Source: Typha latifolia
Taxonomy: Eukaryota; Streptophyta; Magnoliopsida; Poales; Typhaceae
Assembly: GCA_019914945.1 (NCBI GenBank)
Contig: CM034103.1
Coordinates: 434,001 to 498,000 of the forward strand
Reading direction: 5' to 3'
Length of the DNA stretch: 64,000 nt
Shown: positions 45,742 to 57,222 of the stretch, piece by piece
Layout: the number at the start of each line of letters is the position of its first letter
Numbering within the stretch: position 1 is the first letter of the stretch
Program-made: the position numbers and the translations under genes
The notes under the pieces: generated by a model
The model's database searches: none
Told to the model about the DNA's origin: nothing
The model's input: the letters and a program-made list of their open reading frames with translations, nothing else

Positions 45742-48700
45742 ATGATGTCCCCAAAGCCGCCCAATTCCGACTCCAGAGCTGCTCGTTCCACCGCCATCAG
45801 GTTTCGATCTCATCATCCCATTTCGCTTTCTATCCTAACTTTGATCTGAACTTTGAACTGTTCCGTTTTTCTAATCGGACCTAAAATGGAAATATTATAT
45901 GTAAGATGTCGTAATTATGCGGATTAATGAGAGGTAGATAAGAGATAAACATCGCAGAAGCGGGGAAGTGTGTTAAGTCTAGTTAGTGCTACATTTGTTT
46001 CTGAGATGGTATTTGACTTCGACTTCTCTGTTTGGTACAGTAGATTTCTTTTATTCATTTTTTCCCCTTTTTGGTTTCCTTTAATTGGGAAAGATCTATA
46101 ATTTTGAGGTGCTTTCCTCATCTTATATGATTGGTGTGCTTCTTGGTGAGCTGGGTATATCTAAGGATAAACTGTGTGATAGTTTAAAGGTGTTAGGATT
46201 GTTGTGCATAAGCAGTAGTATACTATGTCGTTATAGGCTTAGGTCATATTTGATGCTTCTGCATTCCAATCCTTTATTTTCAGTTAAGATTGCATGGTTA
46301 TTACTTGGAAAAATAGATTTTTGATCTCACTCTCTGCTTACAGAATAAACTATGAAGCGTGGACACTGCATTGAGACCATTAATAGTGTTTTTAGAAAGA
46401 TTAATGAGGCATTTGAAAGTTGGCATTTCTTCAATTCTTGTCTTTGGAGAGTATTGGAAGAGGAAGAATCAATTCCTTACACTATAGAAATCCATAAATT
46501 GCTACGATTTCCTGATGCAGATACTACTGGATCTTGATTGATGTCCCGTTTTTTATTGACCTATGTGGCTACTATATTTGACAGTAATTTGACTGCCTTG
46601 CTGAAGTGTTTCCTGTTCTTCTCTCTTTTCATCTTGTTTCAAGAATAATTCTATGTTGTTTGGATTTACTTGCAGAGACTTGTATTACCTCATCAACTTT
46701 GTTTGAATTGTAGTTTTATTGTGTTGCTGTTGTTTATGCCACAATACTAGAACTGTTTGTCCATTGCATCTTTCTACTACCAAATTCTACACTTGTATAT
46801 CTTTGGTGGAAATTACTAACTCACCGTTGCCATCAGCTTATCTTGTATGATCAATTTTCGGCAGGCATACTCCATTGCAAATAATACATGTTCTAGGCAA
46901 CTTCCTGCGGATATGGTCTGTTTACTCCTTGTATCATTACCTATCTCAAAAAGGAGACTCCGTTATAGCTTTTATTTTTAGTTGCTTGGTTCCAGCTTCT
47001 ATCATATTCCTCGTCCTACAGAAACCTTGGAAAGGGAGGCCTTTGCCGAACTCACAGGTTAGTTGTGGCTCCTTTTTTTTTTCCTTTTTCTACTTATATG
47101 AAAAATATATGCCTTAATTTTAATTGTAATGACATACTGAGACATCATCTTTCAGGTTGCACCTACAGTTATTAATGGAGGAATAATGGCATTATACTAC
47201 ATATTATGGGGAAAAGGCCTTATATCATGTGGACCACTTGTGTAGGTGTTCTTACGCAATCCGGCAAAAGTCTGAAAACCTTTTTGTTGCAATATGTGCA
47301 TGTGTTCAATTGTTATCTTATTAATAATCTTAAAGTTTGTATACATTATCGCTGCTTTTGAATTGATATACATAGTAAGAATGTTATGAAAAAAAGATAT
47401 TTGATTTTTATGATTGATACTTCCTTGCATAGTATATGCTACTCAGATCACAATATGTAGGAAATTACTTTTCTCTTTGCTTTCCTTTGCTGCACATACA
47501 TAACTAAATTGCGGTTTACTCTGTCTATTGAGGCTTTAGTGCTCTTCTGGCGGAGTATGCAGGTGCTGTTCTTGGAGTTCTATCTGCAGCATTGTATGGA
47601 CGCAGAGCTAACATTTGGAAAAAGGCAAGTTAGTCCTCTACTTATGAATGAGCCTTCTAAGGTTCAATCTTCAGCAAGAGTGAGATGACTGAATGACATG
47701 CTGCAACTGTACTCTTACATGCCTAAAGTGGTTTATGTGGCACAGCTTTGTGAATGTGGTTTCACCTCAGTTTAATTGTTTTATAACTCTATTTAATACC
47801 ACTGCTGACCTTATTTCTAGAGATTCATGCATTAAATATGATTGTCTTTTAAAATTTTGTACAGATATAATTTTCACTTTGAAGATACCTGTTATTTAGG
47901 GAAATCCAAAAGAAAGATTTTCTTTGCTTGAGAAGAATTAGCATCCTGTATCTTTTCCAATTGTCTGTACTCTCTCCTTTTCGCCTCTTAACTTATTTGA
48001 AGCAAATGTTGGAAGGTGATAAAGATAGTGAATGGATGTGTGGATTATAAACTCTCAAGATAATATTTTGTTAATTCTGATATTTAACAGGTTGGTGGAC
48101 TCATTGCAATGGTGGCATCATATTATTTCTTATTGAACGGGTGGACGGCAAGAACATATTCACCATTCTGTATCCAAAAAGTTAAACTTCAAATAATTTT
48201 ATCACAAAATTTTGCACCGTGAGTGTGTCAAACTGCAAACTATTCTTGTTTACTTGTTCATAAACCGTATTTCATGATTCTGTACGACATCCTGTAACAG
48301 TTTAAAAAGGATGAAAAGTACCTTAACTTGATATAGATAGCTTTGGAGGAGAACCAGTAGTGCAGGCAAAGCAGGCTTTAGGAATGAAAGAAATGGCGTT
48401 GCCCATCTCTGCAGGAATCTTATCAGCTCTGAGAAGAGTAATAGCAAGACGTGTCTCACTCAGGGTACTGTTTTTCTCTGCAAGACTTTTCTTCAAATGA
48501 AGACCATATGTTTTCCAATTTTCTACTTATTTTGTATGGGAGCCTATATAGGAGATATCTGGTTGGTAGCTATTAATTAGTACCTGTTACTTTCAGAATC
48601 AGCTTAAAAGGCGACTTCATGCAATATCGGTTGCTGCAGCTACATGCTTTCTTTTTCCTGTTGCGATGTGGGATACGATCCTAGTAAGTCTAGTCAAGGA

Positions 48701-50225
48701 TATTTTTATGTGGAACCATATTTATTGCAAATGTAGGCATGGTTGCAAGGTCCAATCTTTGGGCTTCTCCATTGTGGCTACAACGGTTTGTATTGGATTA
48801 ATTGCAGGGATCGACATCTGATAGCATCATTAAGTTGCAACTTCCAAGTTGGGCATATATGAGTACAATTTTCTTTGGGATTGTCTTGATATTCTATATT
48901 GACAATGTCGCCGAGGAAAGGTAATTACTCCCAGGCTATCTGCTTGTACCACAATTTCAGCTCCAAAGGTTGTGATAACAAAAATAACGAAAAATTGATC
49001 CACTAAATAAGCTTTTATTTGTTCGCACACTAATCCTTTTACGTCATCTGAGCTCCCCATTCTGTGGTATTGCTATTGCTTAACTATGTAATTTAGAGTT
49101 TGATATATACGTAGAGCTTTTAACTTATGTGACCTTCACTTTGCTTGCAGATTGCATCTCGTTTTCTCTTCCCCCAGGCATTTAATGGTTTCAGGAGGAT
49201 GCATCATTCTTATGGAGATATTCTACCAGATGGATTTCTCCCTGCTAGGGTTTCTCTTTTGTTCTGTGATTTTGGGATTTGGTATGTCTCATTTCTCCTT
49301 GGTCCCTATTAGTGCTTTCAGATTGCTCAAAGATATGTTCAAGGGCCCCTTCAGTTTTGTGAGAAGGAAAAATAAGATAAAGGGATTTATACAAGGATTA
49401 GACCAGTTCATATTCCTTATATTCTACCACCATATGGTTGGAGAGTGTGACAGGATAGTATAATCATTAATTGGGATAAGTTATTTTGATGGTGAAATAC
49501 TATTAATGCCCTTGATTGGAAAGGACAAAAGAGAAGTAGAGGCCATAAAAAACTTTTGGGCTTATCTTGTTTCTTGTCACATGAAGTTATCCTTATCCCA
49601 TCCCAAAGTTGGGATAAGAAAGTCGTGATAAATTCCAACAATTTGACCAACTGTGTCTTGAGTGTTGAGATTAGAGCGTCTCTGTGATTTTTTTTATTTT
49701 AAAAATGTCTTCTGGTCAGGATAGAATCCTCTGAATGTGACAACACAATTCCATATAGATCCATTCAGAACTGAAATCTGTCATTTGATCTTATCTCTAT
49801 GCTTATATGTATATATAGTAGTTGGATGGATGGGATGGATGGGATGGATGGATGATTGATGTGTTATCAATGCTCATGGCTCTTTCATTTCCATGATGTG
49901 TCCTTGCCTGTGTGATGCTTACACTTGACAGCAAGCATGTGTACTTGACTATGTTCCGTGTATGTCTGAAGAGTGTGCCTGTAGTTTTGTTATCAACTAT
50001 CAAGTGATTTATCTAAACATGCATTTCGTAGATGTTTCACATTTCATTGTTCTTATAAATTTGGTTCGTATATTTCCTTGAATCTTCTATTAATATCTCG
50101 TGTATATATTAGGTATTTTTCAAGCAACTTCCATAGAGCGTACAAAAAGAGGTCCTTTAGAACCTCAAGAAATATCAGATGGGACATTTCAGACCGAGCT
50201 GCCAATGTCTCCACTCCCAAGCTGA
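45742..50225 (+). CDS. Multipass membrane protein like the N-half of ZnT5/MTP12
   Basis: Ten exons: 45742-45800, 46865-47057, 47156-47241, 47540-47624, 48091-48169, 48337-48464, 48597-48683, 48808-48920, 49151-49281 and 50113-50225. The frame is continuous for 357 codons plus TGA. Intron 4 starts with GC (AAG|GCAAGT); the others are GT-AG. Hydrophobic segments are SVIAFIFSCLVPASIIFLVL, GGIMALYYILWG, LAEYAGAVLGVLSAALYG, VGGLIAMVASYYFLLNGW, SVAAATCFLFPVAMWDTIL, YMSTIFFGIVLIFYIDNV, GGCIILMEIFYQM and FSLLGFLFCSVILGFGIF. The WGKGLISCGPL box and the RRLHAIS...IFFGIVLIFYIDNVAEE region resemble the N-terminal domain of animal ZnT5 and plant MTP12. The cation-diffusion-facilitator domain that should follow is absent, and translation ends in MSPLPS. 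A role as a stand-alone partner of a zinc transporter is inference. Confidence 0.75.
49823..49853. repeat. (GGAT)n short tandem repeat
   Basis: GGATGGATGGGATGGATGG-type repeat inside the last intron of the ZnT5-like gene. Confidence 0.9.
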
Positions 50226-53200
50226 TGCATGTAAATTTACTAAGACTCTCTTACAGATATTTTGTTTTTATAATATATATAGTACAAACTTGTATTCCTG
50301 ATTTTTATTGACAAAATAGGCATCGGATTTTAATTATTTAAAGATGAACTTTCCCAAGTTGAACCTTATTAGTCATCCTGTTTATGATTCTCTACTAGAT
50401 TGTTGCGTTATTATACACCCAATGATAACCAATCAGCTGTGATTAATGGACTAAGCCTATGAAGAAGAGTGACTCCACAATTGCAGAAATAAAGATTTGT
50501 ATGTTGCACATGTAGCATCATGCAGTAGTTCTAAAACAGTAATATCAATACTTGGACATTGATGTTTTTGCTAACCTGACATGAGCCAGATATTGAATAA
50601 TGGATAACCAGTGAAAGATTGAGATGGAGTTTGAAAACCAAATAAGATGGTTTGCTCGAATTCACGATATATTCATAGAACCTGAAATTTGCTTCAGGAT
50701 GAGCTATGATGGGTACGATGTAGAGGCAAAGTTTATGTGAGATTGGTTTCAGTCTTGCAGCTTAAGGATTAATCTTTGTGTCATCTAAATGTGATCTTAA
50801 ACCATATATGATGTGAAGAATCTTTTTTGCTACAACTCTGGATAGATTCTGGCTTTAATCTCAAAAATAACTTCCAATGGTTATTCTGAAGCCAAAATGT
50901 TAGGGCATAGAAATCGGAAGTCTGACGATTAAAATATAAAGCCAATTAACAAGAAATCTATACATGGTATAAGTGCATAGTGAACTGTAACATGGAATAA
51001 AGAATTTAGAAGGCAATTATGATCCAAAGAGTTGATTAATGTTCATCCTGGTCAGATGGAGAAACAACAAGGAAGTTAATGGAAGCTATAAGAAGCGAAA
51101 TTGATGTTAGATAGCTGGGTTCACTTTGTTACAAGAAGCTACAATGTTGAAGCCTAACATCTTCATTGCTGTATTACTCCACAGAAAAAGAAATTACTAC
51201 AGAACTTTCTTCTCAATGTGTTCTTAGTGGAGCAAGGGAGACAACTTTCCTATCCAAATCTTTCCTGAGTTAAGAGTATGAAAAAATTATCTATATTTTC
51301 CTTCCTGCACTTTTTTCTCTTATCTCTCTCTCTCTTATAGATGTCATTATCTGTGAAACTTTTATAAAGGATGTCCAAGTGCTTGCTTTACCTAGAGAAA
51401 ATATTTCCCGAAACTAAATTTGACTACAAAAGCTTGTTCTGAAGATGAATGCTAGTGAAACTATAGTATCTTCCTCAAATTTTAAATTAAAGCCACAAAC
51501 TTGTTGGAAACCATCTTTTTCAGTTGGCTTTTGCTCTCAGCTTTCTTGGTCGTCCTGATCCACAACCATTCTTATAATGATAGAGGACATTGTTGTTCTC
51601 AATTGAAGTGCAATTTGAAATAGAATTTGATATACAGTTTCTGTCTAGGAGTTATGAAAAACTATGAAGATTGTTTTCATTTTATTGGCAGATCTGCTCT
51701 CGTAGCACACACAGAGAATGTAATATCACTAGTAGGGTTTGAAAAACTTCTATAATGATAAGTTTTTTTTTTTTAAACTTCTAGTTAACACGATGACATG
51801 GAGATTTACATCACTAGTTACAACCAAATGAGTCATTCCATTTGTATTTCTCGTTTGTCTTTCCGTTGATTTTAGGAGATGGATAGTTTCTTCTATGTTC
51901 ATGCAGTTAATTTACTTTGCCAATAATCAGTCTTTCACATTGTATTGCAGCAACTGGATATGTGGCATGTAACCTTTGCACAAGGTCTGCATATCCGAGC
52001 ATGCAAAAATGCAAAGCAGACATTCTTTCTACAGGAGGTCATCTTATTTTTATATGTATCATTTGGATCTTGATTGTTTCAGAATTTCCATATTTTTAGA
52101 AATATGTCAGCATCAGCTCCATCTGTGCCCAACAACTAACCCATACAAATTTGAGATTGTACAGAGAGCATGTTTCTCCGTGTCCCCCTAACAGATGTAT
52201 TGTTCTTCTGTTGTTGAAAAATATTGCCATTTTTCACAGGCTGAGAGGCTTCTTATTTCCGAGCACTTACAGAGATTCATTACAGCTACTTTACATAACG
52301 GGAAGTTAATACTGTGCAAATTAATTCAACTAAGGTACCACTTTTCAGTTACACTAATTTCTTAAATTATGGAGTTACTCTGTATCACTTGCATGCACTA
52401 AATTTCTTCGATTTATAACTGGAAATCTGAGATTAGAACTAAGAACTTTATAATTTGTTTATAAATTCTCAACAAAAGAAAAAAAAAACTTTGTAATTTA
52501 TTTGTAGATACATTCATTCAAATAATTCCCTGACTTAATAATTCTTGGCGAATGTATTTGTAGTTTTCATGGTAATAATAGCTAGCCGCAGCCTGAGAGC
52601 TCATGCCTCCTCTTGGGCTAATCATTTTGCTCACACGCCTTAACCTTGGGTTCTGTGTTTTACCGTGGTTCCAACGCAGCTTGTGCGCGATGACTCCATT
52701 TCTTCTTGAGCGTGCCATTGCATCTTTCTCTCTCTTTCTCTTTCTCATGCCACTTGCTATACGAGGAATATATCAAAATGGGAGCAGCGTCGATGTGCTG
52801 CAACTATTTTTCTTTAGATTCTTTTCTCTAACTAACCTGATATATATCATTCATATAATATATATATATATATATAGACAGAGAGAGAGAGAGAGAGGTG
52901 GAAGTGATAGGAGAGATAGGGACCATAGAAAAGATTTCCTTTTATGCGCTGTAACTATCGGTTGTTTTAGATAAATTAGATTATTTCGTTAAATGCGGAC
53001 AAATAAGAAGGTCAACGAGGGAAAGAGAAGGAAATAGTTTGTATATATGCTCAGCAACTCAATTAGTTCATTTATTTTAATTGCTAACAAATGAGAGAGA
53101 AGAGACCGGCATCTATTTTTGTACATTTAAAAGAAGCCAACATGCTTAAGATGATGACATGGAGAGTAATAATATTATATTTAATCGCCACAAGAGTTAG

Positions 53201-54900
53201 CATAGGCTACGCATCCTAGTTTTATTCTTTGAAGGCTGTCCACTAGGCTCACGCTGTCACGCTCTACCTCCAAATCAAATGCCACTTGTATTATATATAA
53301 CATATATATATATATATATACATAAACAACTCCAAGCGCAAGCTTATGTCTCCAATTGTAATTAAAGCCACTATTAGTTCTACATCAATATGAGATAAAA
53401 CAATTGCAATGAGCTAGGAGAGCCTAGTAAACATCTCTCTCAAAATTCTTGTTAATTAAGCATACATATCCACTCGATGCTCATTGCTCAAACACACTGC
53501 TCTTTATATCAACAGGAAGCCCAGACGTCTAAGCAACTACATCCAATTGGTGCTCATTAGAGTTTCCTCTCTTTTAATACATTACATTCTATCTACAAAG
53601 TGGGGGGACCAACTGACCAAGCCCTCTCTGCCCTCATTAATAAATTAGTGACTTGTCCTCTACCAACCAATTTATTTATATATGCATAAGTTCACTAAAA
53701 ATACAAGTGCCCTAACCTCAACTAGAAAGAAGATTGTTAGATACCTAATTTAGTCGTCTCCTAGTTTGTTATTGTTTAAGCTACAGAGTATATTAAAAGG
53801 AATCATCTATAAAACAAATGAATGAGGAATTCATATAATAAAAAAATCATAGGAGTGTGTTGGATATACTCTAATCAAATTTGTACCCACACTAGATCAT
53901 AAGAATAATATTAATGTAAATCTCGAATCAGGGTAGATGCACAATTGAATTTAAATTAGACATGCTAGAATCATCCACTAAGAAACAAAAGAGTTTTTTG
54001 GAAATATAGATCGCACAATCTTGAATTAAATAGGTTAGAATAAGAATACATACAACAACAAGAACCAATCTTGTACGTAGTATTTGACAAGCTATTAACT
54101 ACAGTTCTAGATCAGAAAATATAGCTAATTTCCTTTACGCTCTATAGCTAATGATAAGGCATCATCCTCATCTTAAAGACATGAAATGATGAAAATGATG
54201 GCAAGCATAGTACACACACTAGTAACCTTAATGCAATCAGGCGTCCTACATGTTTCTCCTATGTCCCTTCCTTTCCTTATGTATCATCACATTGAGCACC
54301 CACAAATGGAACAAAGAGACGGACCTTGCGGCGCCGACTATGTAATCCGAAAACGGATCAAAGAATTATTAGTGATAGGTCTAGAAAACCCACATGCATA
54401 TGATCAAGAAAACTTTAGTGAATGCAGGTGAAACAAACATTGGTGCGAGGAAATTAATGTGAGGCGCATGTGGTTGGGGGCCGACCGCGTGGAGCCGAAG
54501 TGGGCAATTTGCCCACTGTCTGTGAAGACAATTACAGATGTTGTAGTTGTGCGCAGAGTGAGCCCAGAATGGCTTTCGGCTGTGTTTTGCCTCCCCACCG
54601 CCCTTTCCCTTGTACGGTAGACAACCCCCTCGGGTGGTGGGGCTTGATCCCAAGGCACACTCGAGATGGCACCCCAAAGAGGCCAACCTCTCATCCACAT
54701 TTCAACAAACAGGTAGAAGGAATTACTGTTATCTGGTTAACCCATATTTAATTATTCTTATGCGCATTTCTACAAACACCTAGAAGTCGTAATTACCTCG
54801 TTAACAGACTTGACTGCTTTGGGAAGAGAATATAATACAAGTCCAACATTAATAATTTAATGAAAGACTAATGGCACGCCTGAGTGAGAAAGAAATTACA
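50226..54900. other. AT-rich intergenic DNA
   Basis: No gene can be supported. A short exon-like piece between CACAG and GTACCA (about 52240-52335, AERLLISEHLQRFITAT...) has no neighbours in frame. TA/GA repeats lie at about 52856-52898 and TA at about 53303-53322. Positions 54450-54710 form a GC-rich island unlike the surroundings, with no recognisable product. Confidence 0.5.
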
Positions 54901-54937
54901 CAGACAAGACCGGGTTCTCTTCTTGGAAACTCCCCAC

Positions 54938-54945
54938 TATATAAA
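54938..54945 (+). promoter_or_regulatory. TATA box of the isopentenyltransferase gene
   Basis: TATATAAA in CCCACTATATAAACGCCCCC, about 240 bases before the start codon. A GA-rich leader (AGAGAAGAAGAAAGAAG) follows, typical of plant 5' UTRs. Confidence 0.65.
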
Positions 54946-55056
54946 CGCCCCCATGCGACCCAAATAGAGAGATACAAAGAGAAGAAGAAAGAAGAAACAG
55001 AGAGAGATAGAGAGAGTTATAGAGAACTTACTAATTTTTGGACCTTGCATTGGTGA

Positions 55057-55164
55057 ATGAATAGGTTCGTCTTTGTCCATCCATCTATCCATTCTTGTAC
55101 TCTTCTTCTCCTACTGCTCGATTCCTATAGGAAAAATTTAGATTTTTTTAAAAAGAGGATATAA
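55057..55164 (+). other. Upstream ORF in the isopentenyltransferase leader
   Basis: ATG 55057 to TAA 55164, 35 codons (MNRFVFVHPSIHSC then a run of six leucines). It ends 19 bases before the main start and is out of frame with it. If the TATA box above is used, this uORF lies in the transcript and could reduce translation of the main frame. There is no family evidence that the peptide is conserved. Confidence 0.35.
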
Positions 55165-55183
55165 TTTTTGTGTACTAGTCTAT

Positions 55184-56245
55184 ATGATAACCTCACTATT
55201 CTCGCGAGTACCTCAATTCTACGGCCTCCGCATTCGGACGCCGGCCATGGTGGTCGTCTCTCCCAATACCCGCCATTACCTTCACCACCACCAGCAACAA
55301 CCACAACAAGTGAGGTGTTATAGTAATAGTAGCAAGATGAAGAAGGAGAGCATAGTGGTGATCGTTGGGGCGACGGGGACGGGGAAGTCGAAGCTCTCGA
55401 TCGACGTGGCGACGCGGTTCTCCGGCGAGGTGGTGAACTCCGATAAGATCCAGCTCTACGCGGGCCTCGACATCACCACCAACAAGCTCCCCATCCCCGA
55501 CCGCCGCGGCGTCCCCCACCACCTCCTCGGCGACTTCGACCCCCCCGCCGGCGAGATAACCCCCGCGGCTTTCCGCTCCCTCGCTGCCGCGTCGATCGCC
55601 GGGATCTCCTCCCGCCGCCGCGTCCCGGTCGTCGCCGGGGGGTCCAACTCGCTCCTGCAAGCCCTCGTGGCGGGGAGCTCGTACAGGTGCTGCTTCCTGT
55701 GGGTGGAGGTGGAGGAAGTGTTATTGGGGGAGTATTTGGACATGCGCGTGGACGAGATGGTGGAGGCGGGGATGGTATCCGAGCTTGAAAAGTACTTCAT
55801 GAGCAACAACGAGGAGGAGATGAGGCGGCACGTGGGATTGAGGAAGGCGATCGGGGTGGAGGAGTTTGGGAAGTACTTTGGGAAGTTACTTGGGTTCGAG
55901 GAGGCGGTGGCGATGGTGAAGGAGAAGACGAGGTGGCTGGCGGAGAAGCAGGTGGGAAAGATAAGGAGGACGGGGTGGGAGATGAGGAGGGTGGACGCCA
56001 CGTCGGCGGTGAGGGCGAGGGTGTACGGCGAAGGGAAGAGGAAGGAGACGGAGGCGTGGGAGAGAGATGTGGCGGGTCCCGCGTTCGAGGCCGTAGAGGA
56101 GTTCTTGAGAGTGGAAGAGGAGGAGGAGGAAGAAGAAGAAGAAGAAGAAGAAGAGGCGGTGGTAGTTAGAGATCAGCGGCGATTTCGACGCCAGAAAGAA
56201 TCACTGCTGCTATCCTTATTTGCTGCGAGTCAGTTAGGAGTGTGA
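55184..56245 (+). CDS. IPT: Adenylate isopentenyltransferase (cytokinin synthesis)
   Basis: An intronless ORF of 353 residues, as is usual for plant ATP/ADP isopentenyltransferases. An Arg/Ser/His-rich N-terminus (1-52) looks like a plastid transit peptide. The P-loop GATGTGKSK is at 62-70, followed by GEVVNSDKIQLYAGLDITTN (81-100), HHLLGDFDP (112-120), VVAGGSNSLLQALV (149-162), CCFLWVEV and RVDEMVEAGM. These enzymes transfer the isopentenyl group of DMAPP to the N6 of ATP or ADP, the first and rate-limiting step of cytokinin synthesis, mostly in plastids. Odd points are an acidic run of about 14 Glu (about 311-324) built from a GAG/GAA repeat, and a somewhat short stretch between GGSNS and CCFLW. 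Which paralog (IPT1-IPT8 type) is not resolved. Confidence 0.92.
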   Translation: MITSLFSRVPQFYGLRIRTPAMVVVSPNTRHYLHHHQQQPQQVRCYSNSSKMKKESIVVIVGATGTGKSKLSIDVATRFSGEVVNSDKIQLYAGLDITTNKLPIPDRRGVPHHLLGDFDPPAGEITPAAFRSLAAASIAGISSRRRVPVVAGGSNSLLQALVAGSSYRCCFLWVEVEEVLLGEYLDMRVDEMVEAGMVSELEKYFMSNNEEEMRRHVGLRKAIGVEEFGKYFGKLLGFEEAVAMVKEKTRWLAEKQVGKIRRTGWEMRRVDATSAVRARVYGEGKRKETEAWERDVAGPAFEAVEEFLRVEEEEEEEEEEEEEEAVVVRDQRRFRRQKESLLLSLFAASQLGV

Positions 56246-57222
56246 CATTGCAGCAGCGGGTTTCTTTTCGGCTGCGAAGTCGGCGGCGATCTCCGACCAC
56301 CACCGCCTTCTTCTTCCAATCCCTCCTCCTCCCCCCCACCCCCACCCCCACCCGCTGGCAACAACTCGGCCTCGAACGGCAGGCGGGTCCGGTTCGAACC
56401 CAATTGATCACGCCTATTGGATGACTTTAATCGTACCCGCTCAAAATTCTAATTCCCGCGTTTGCGAACGGATCACCTGACCTGAATATGCATGAGTCGG
56501 CTCGCACTGAACCGGATCTGTTTATATATCTATCTGGATTCACCTTTTCTTCTAACTACTTTTGCTGCTGTTTTCTTTCTTTTTTTCTGAGGATAAGTAC
56601 TTTTCCTTTCAGTTTCAGAGAACTAATGAGAGAAATGAGGGAATTGAGTAAAAGGTTTGGAGCTTTTGTGCTGCCTTTTATTTCCCCTTTGTATCTAAGA
56701 GAGCAAAAAGAATCTTTAGACAATTAAGTGATTGCACTAATAACATTTTCCTATGGGTTTAATTAGTCTATAGCTTACCAACTCTTAAATTAGTATAAAC
56801 TATTAATTTAGTGACTAAATGTCGAAATGGGCTGTGTGATAAAAAGCCACCTTGAAATTGAGCTATATATATATATATATAGGGGGTATAATCAAATCCA
56901 CCAAGGTCAAGTAAACAATTTTCACTTCCATTTAATTAGTGTTCCTTAATTATGATCCCACTCAACACTATTTATTTCATCAATTCCCCAGAATATATAT
57001 ATATAATATAATATAATATAATATAAGATATATGCAAAGTTCTCTTCCTACGTACAAAGAAAATGTTTGGGATATTTATTCCACGAGACCATACAACAGA
57101 GTCCCAATTAAAACACAAAGAATGCCCATTTATTCTTCTTACAAACCTTAATAATAATAATAATAAGAGCACAAACAACAAACTAGTAAGAGCATCCATA
57201 GTACGTAGGCATACGTCTCTCA
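56246..57222. other. Intergenic DNA between IPT and protease genes
   Basis: The IPT 3' flank carries a C-rich run (CCCCCCCACCCCCACCCCCACC at about 56331, shown here only as a landmark of 22 C/A bases in two pieces). TA and TATAA repeats lie at about 56861-56881 and 56995-57027. Nothing codes. Confidence 0.5.

Noticed and set aside
45490..45816. Minus-strand frames opposite the first exon of the ZnT5-like gene
   Set aside because: They are shadows of the minisatellite and of exon 1, with no splice or domain support.
52240..52335. Possible exon AERLLISEHLQRFITATLHN with splice-like borders
   Set aside because: No in-frame neighbouring exon, no domain, and it follows a gene whose stop codon is already assigned.
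50226..54900. Missing cation-efflux domain of the ZnT5-like gene
   Set aside because: I looked for HxxxD-type membrane helices and His-rich loops in all frames and found none.
55196..55660. Minus-strand frames opposite isopentenyltransferase (also 55456-56001)
   Set aside because: Antisense shadows of a GC-rich coding sequence.
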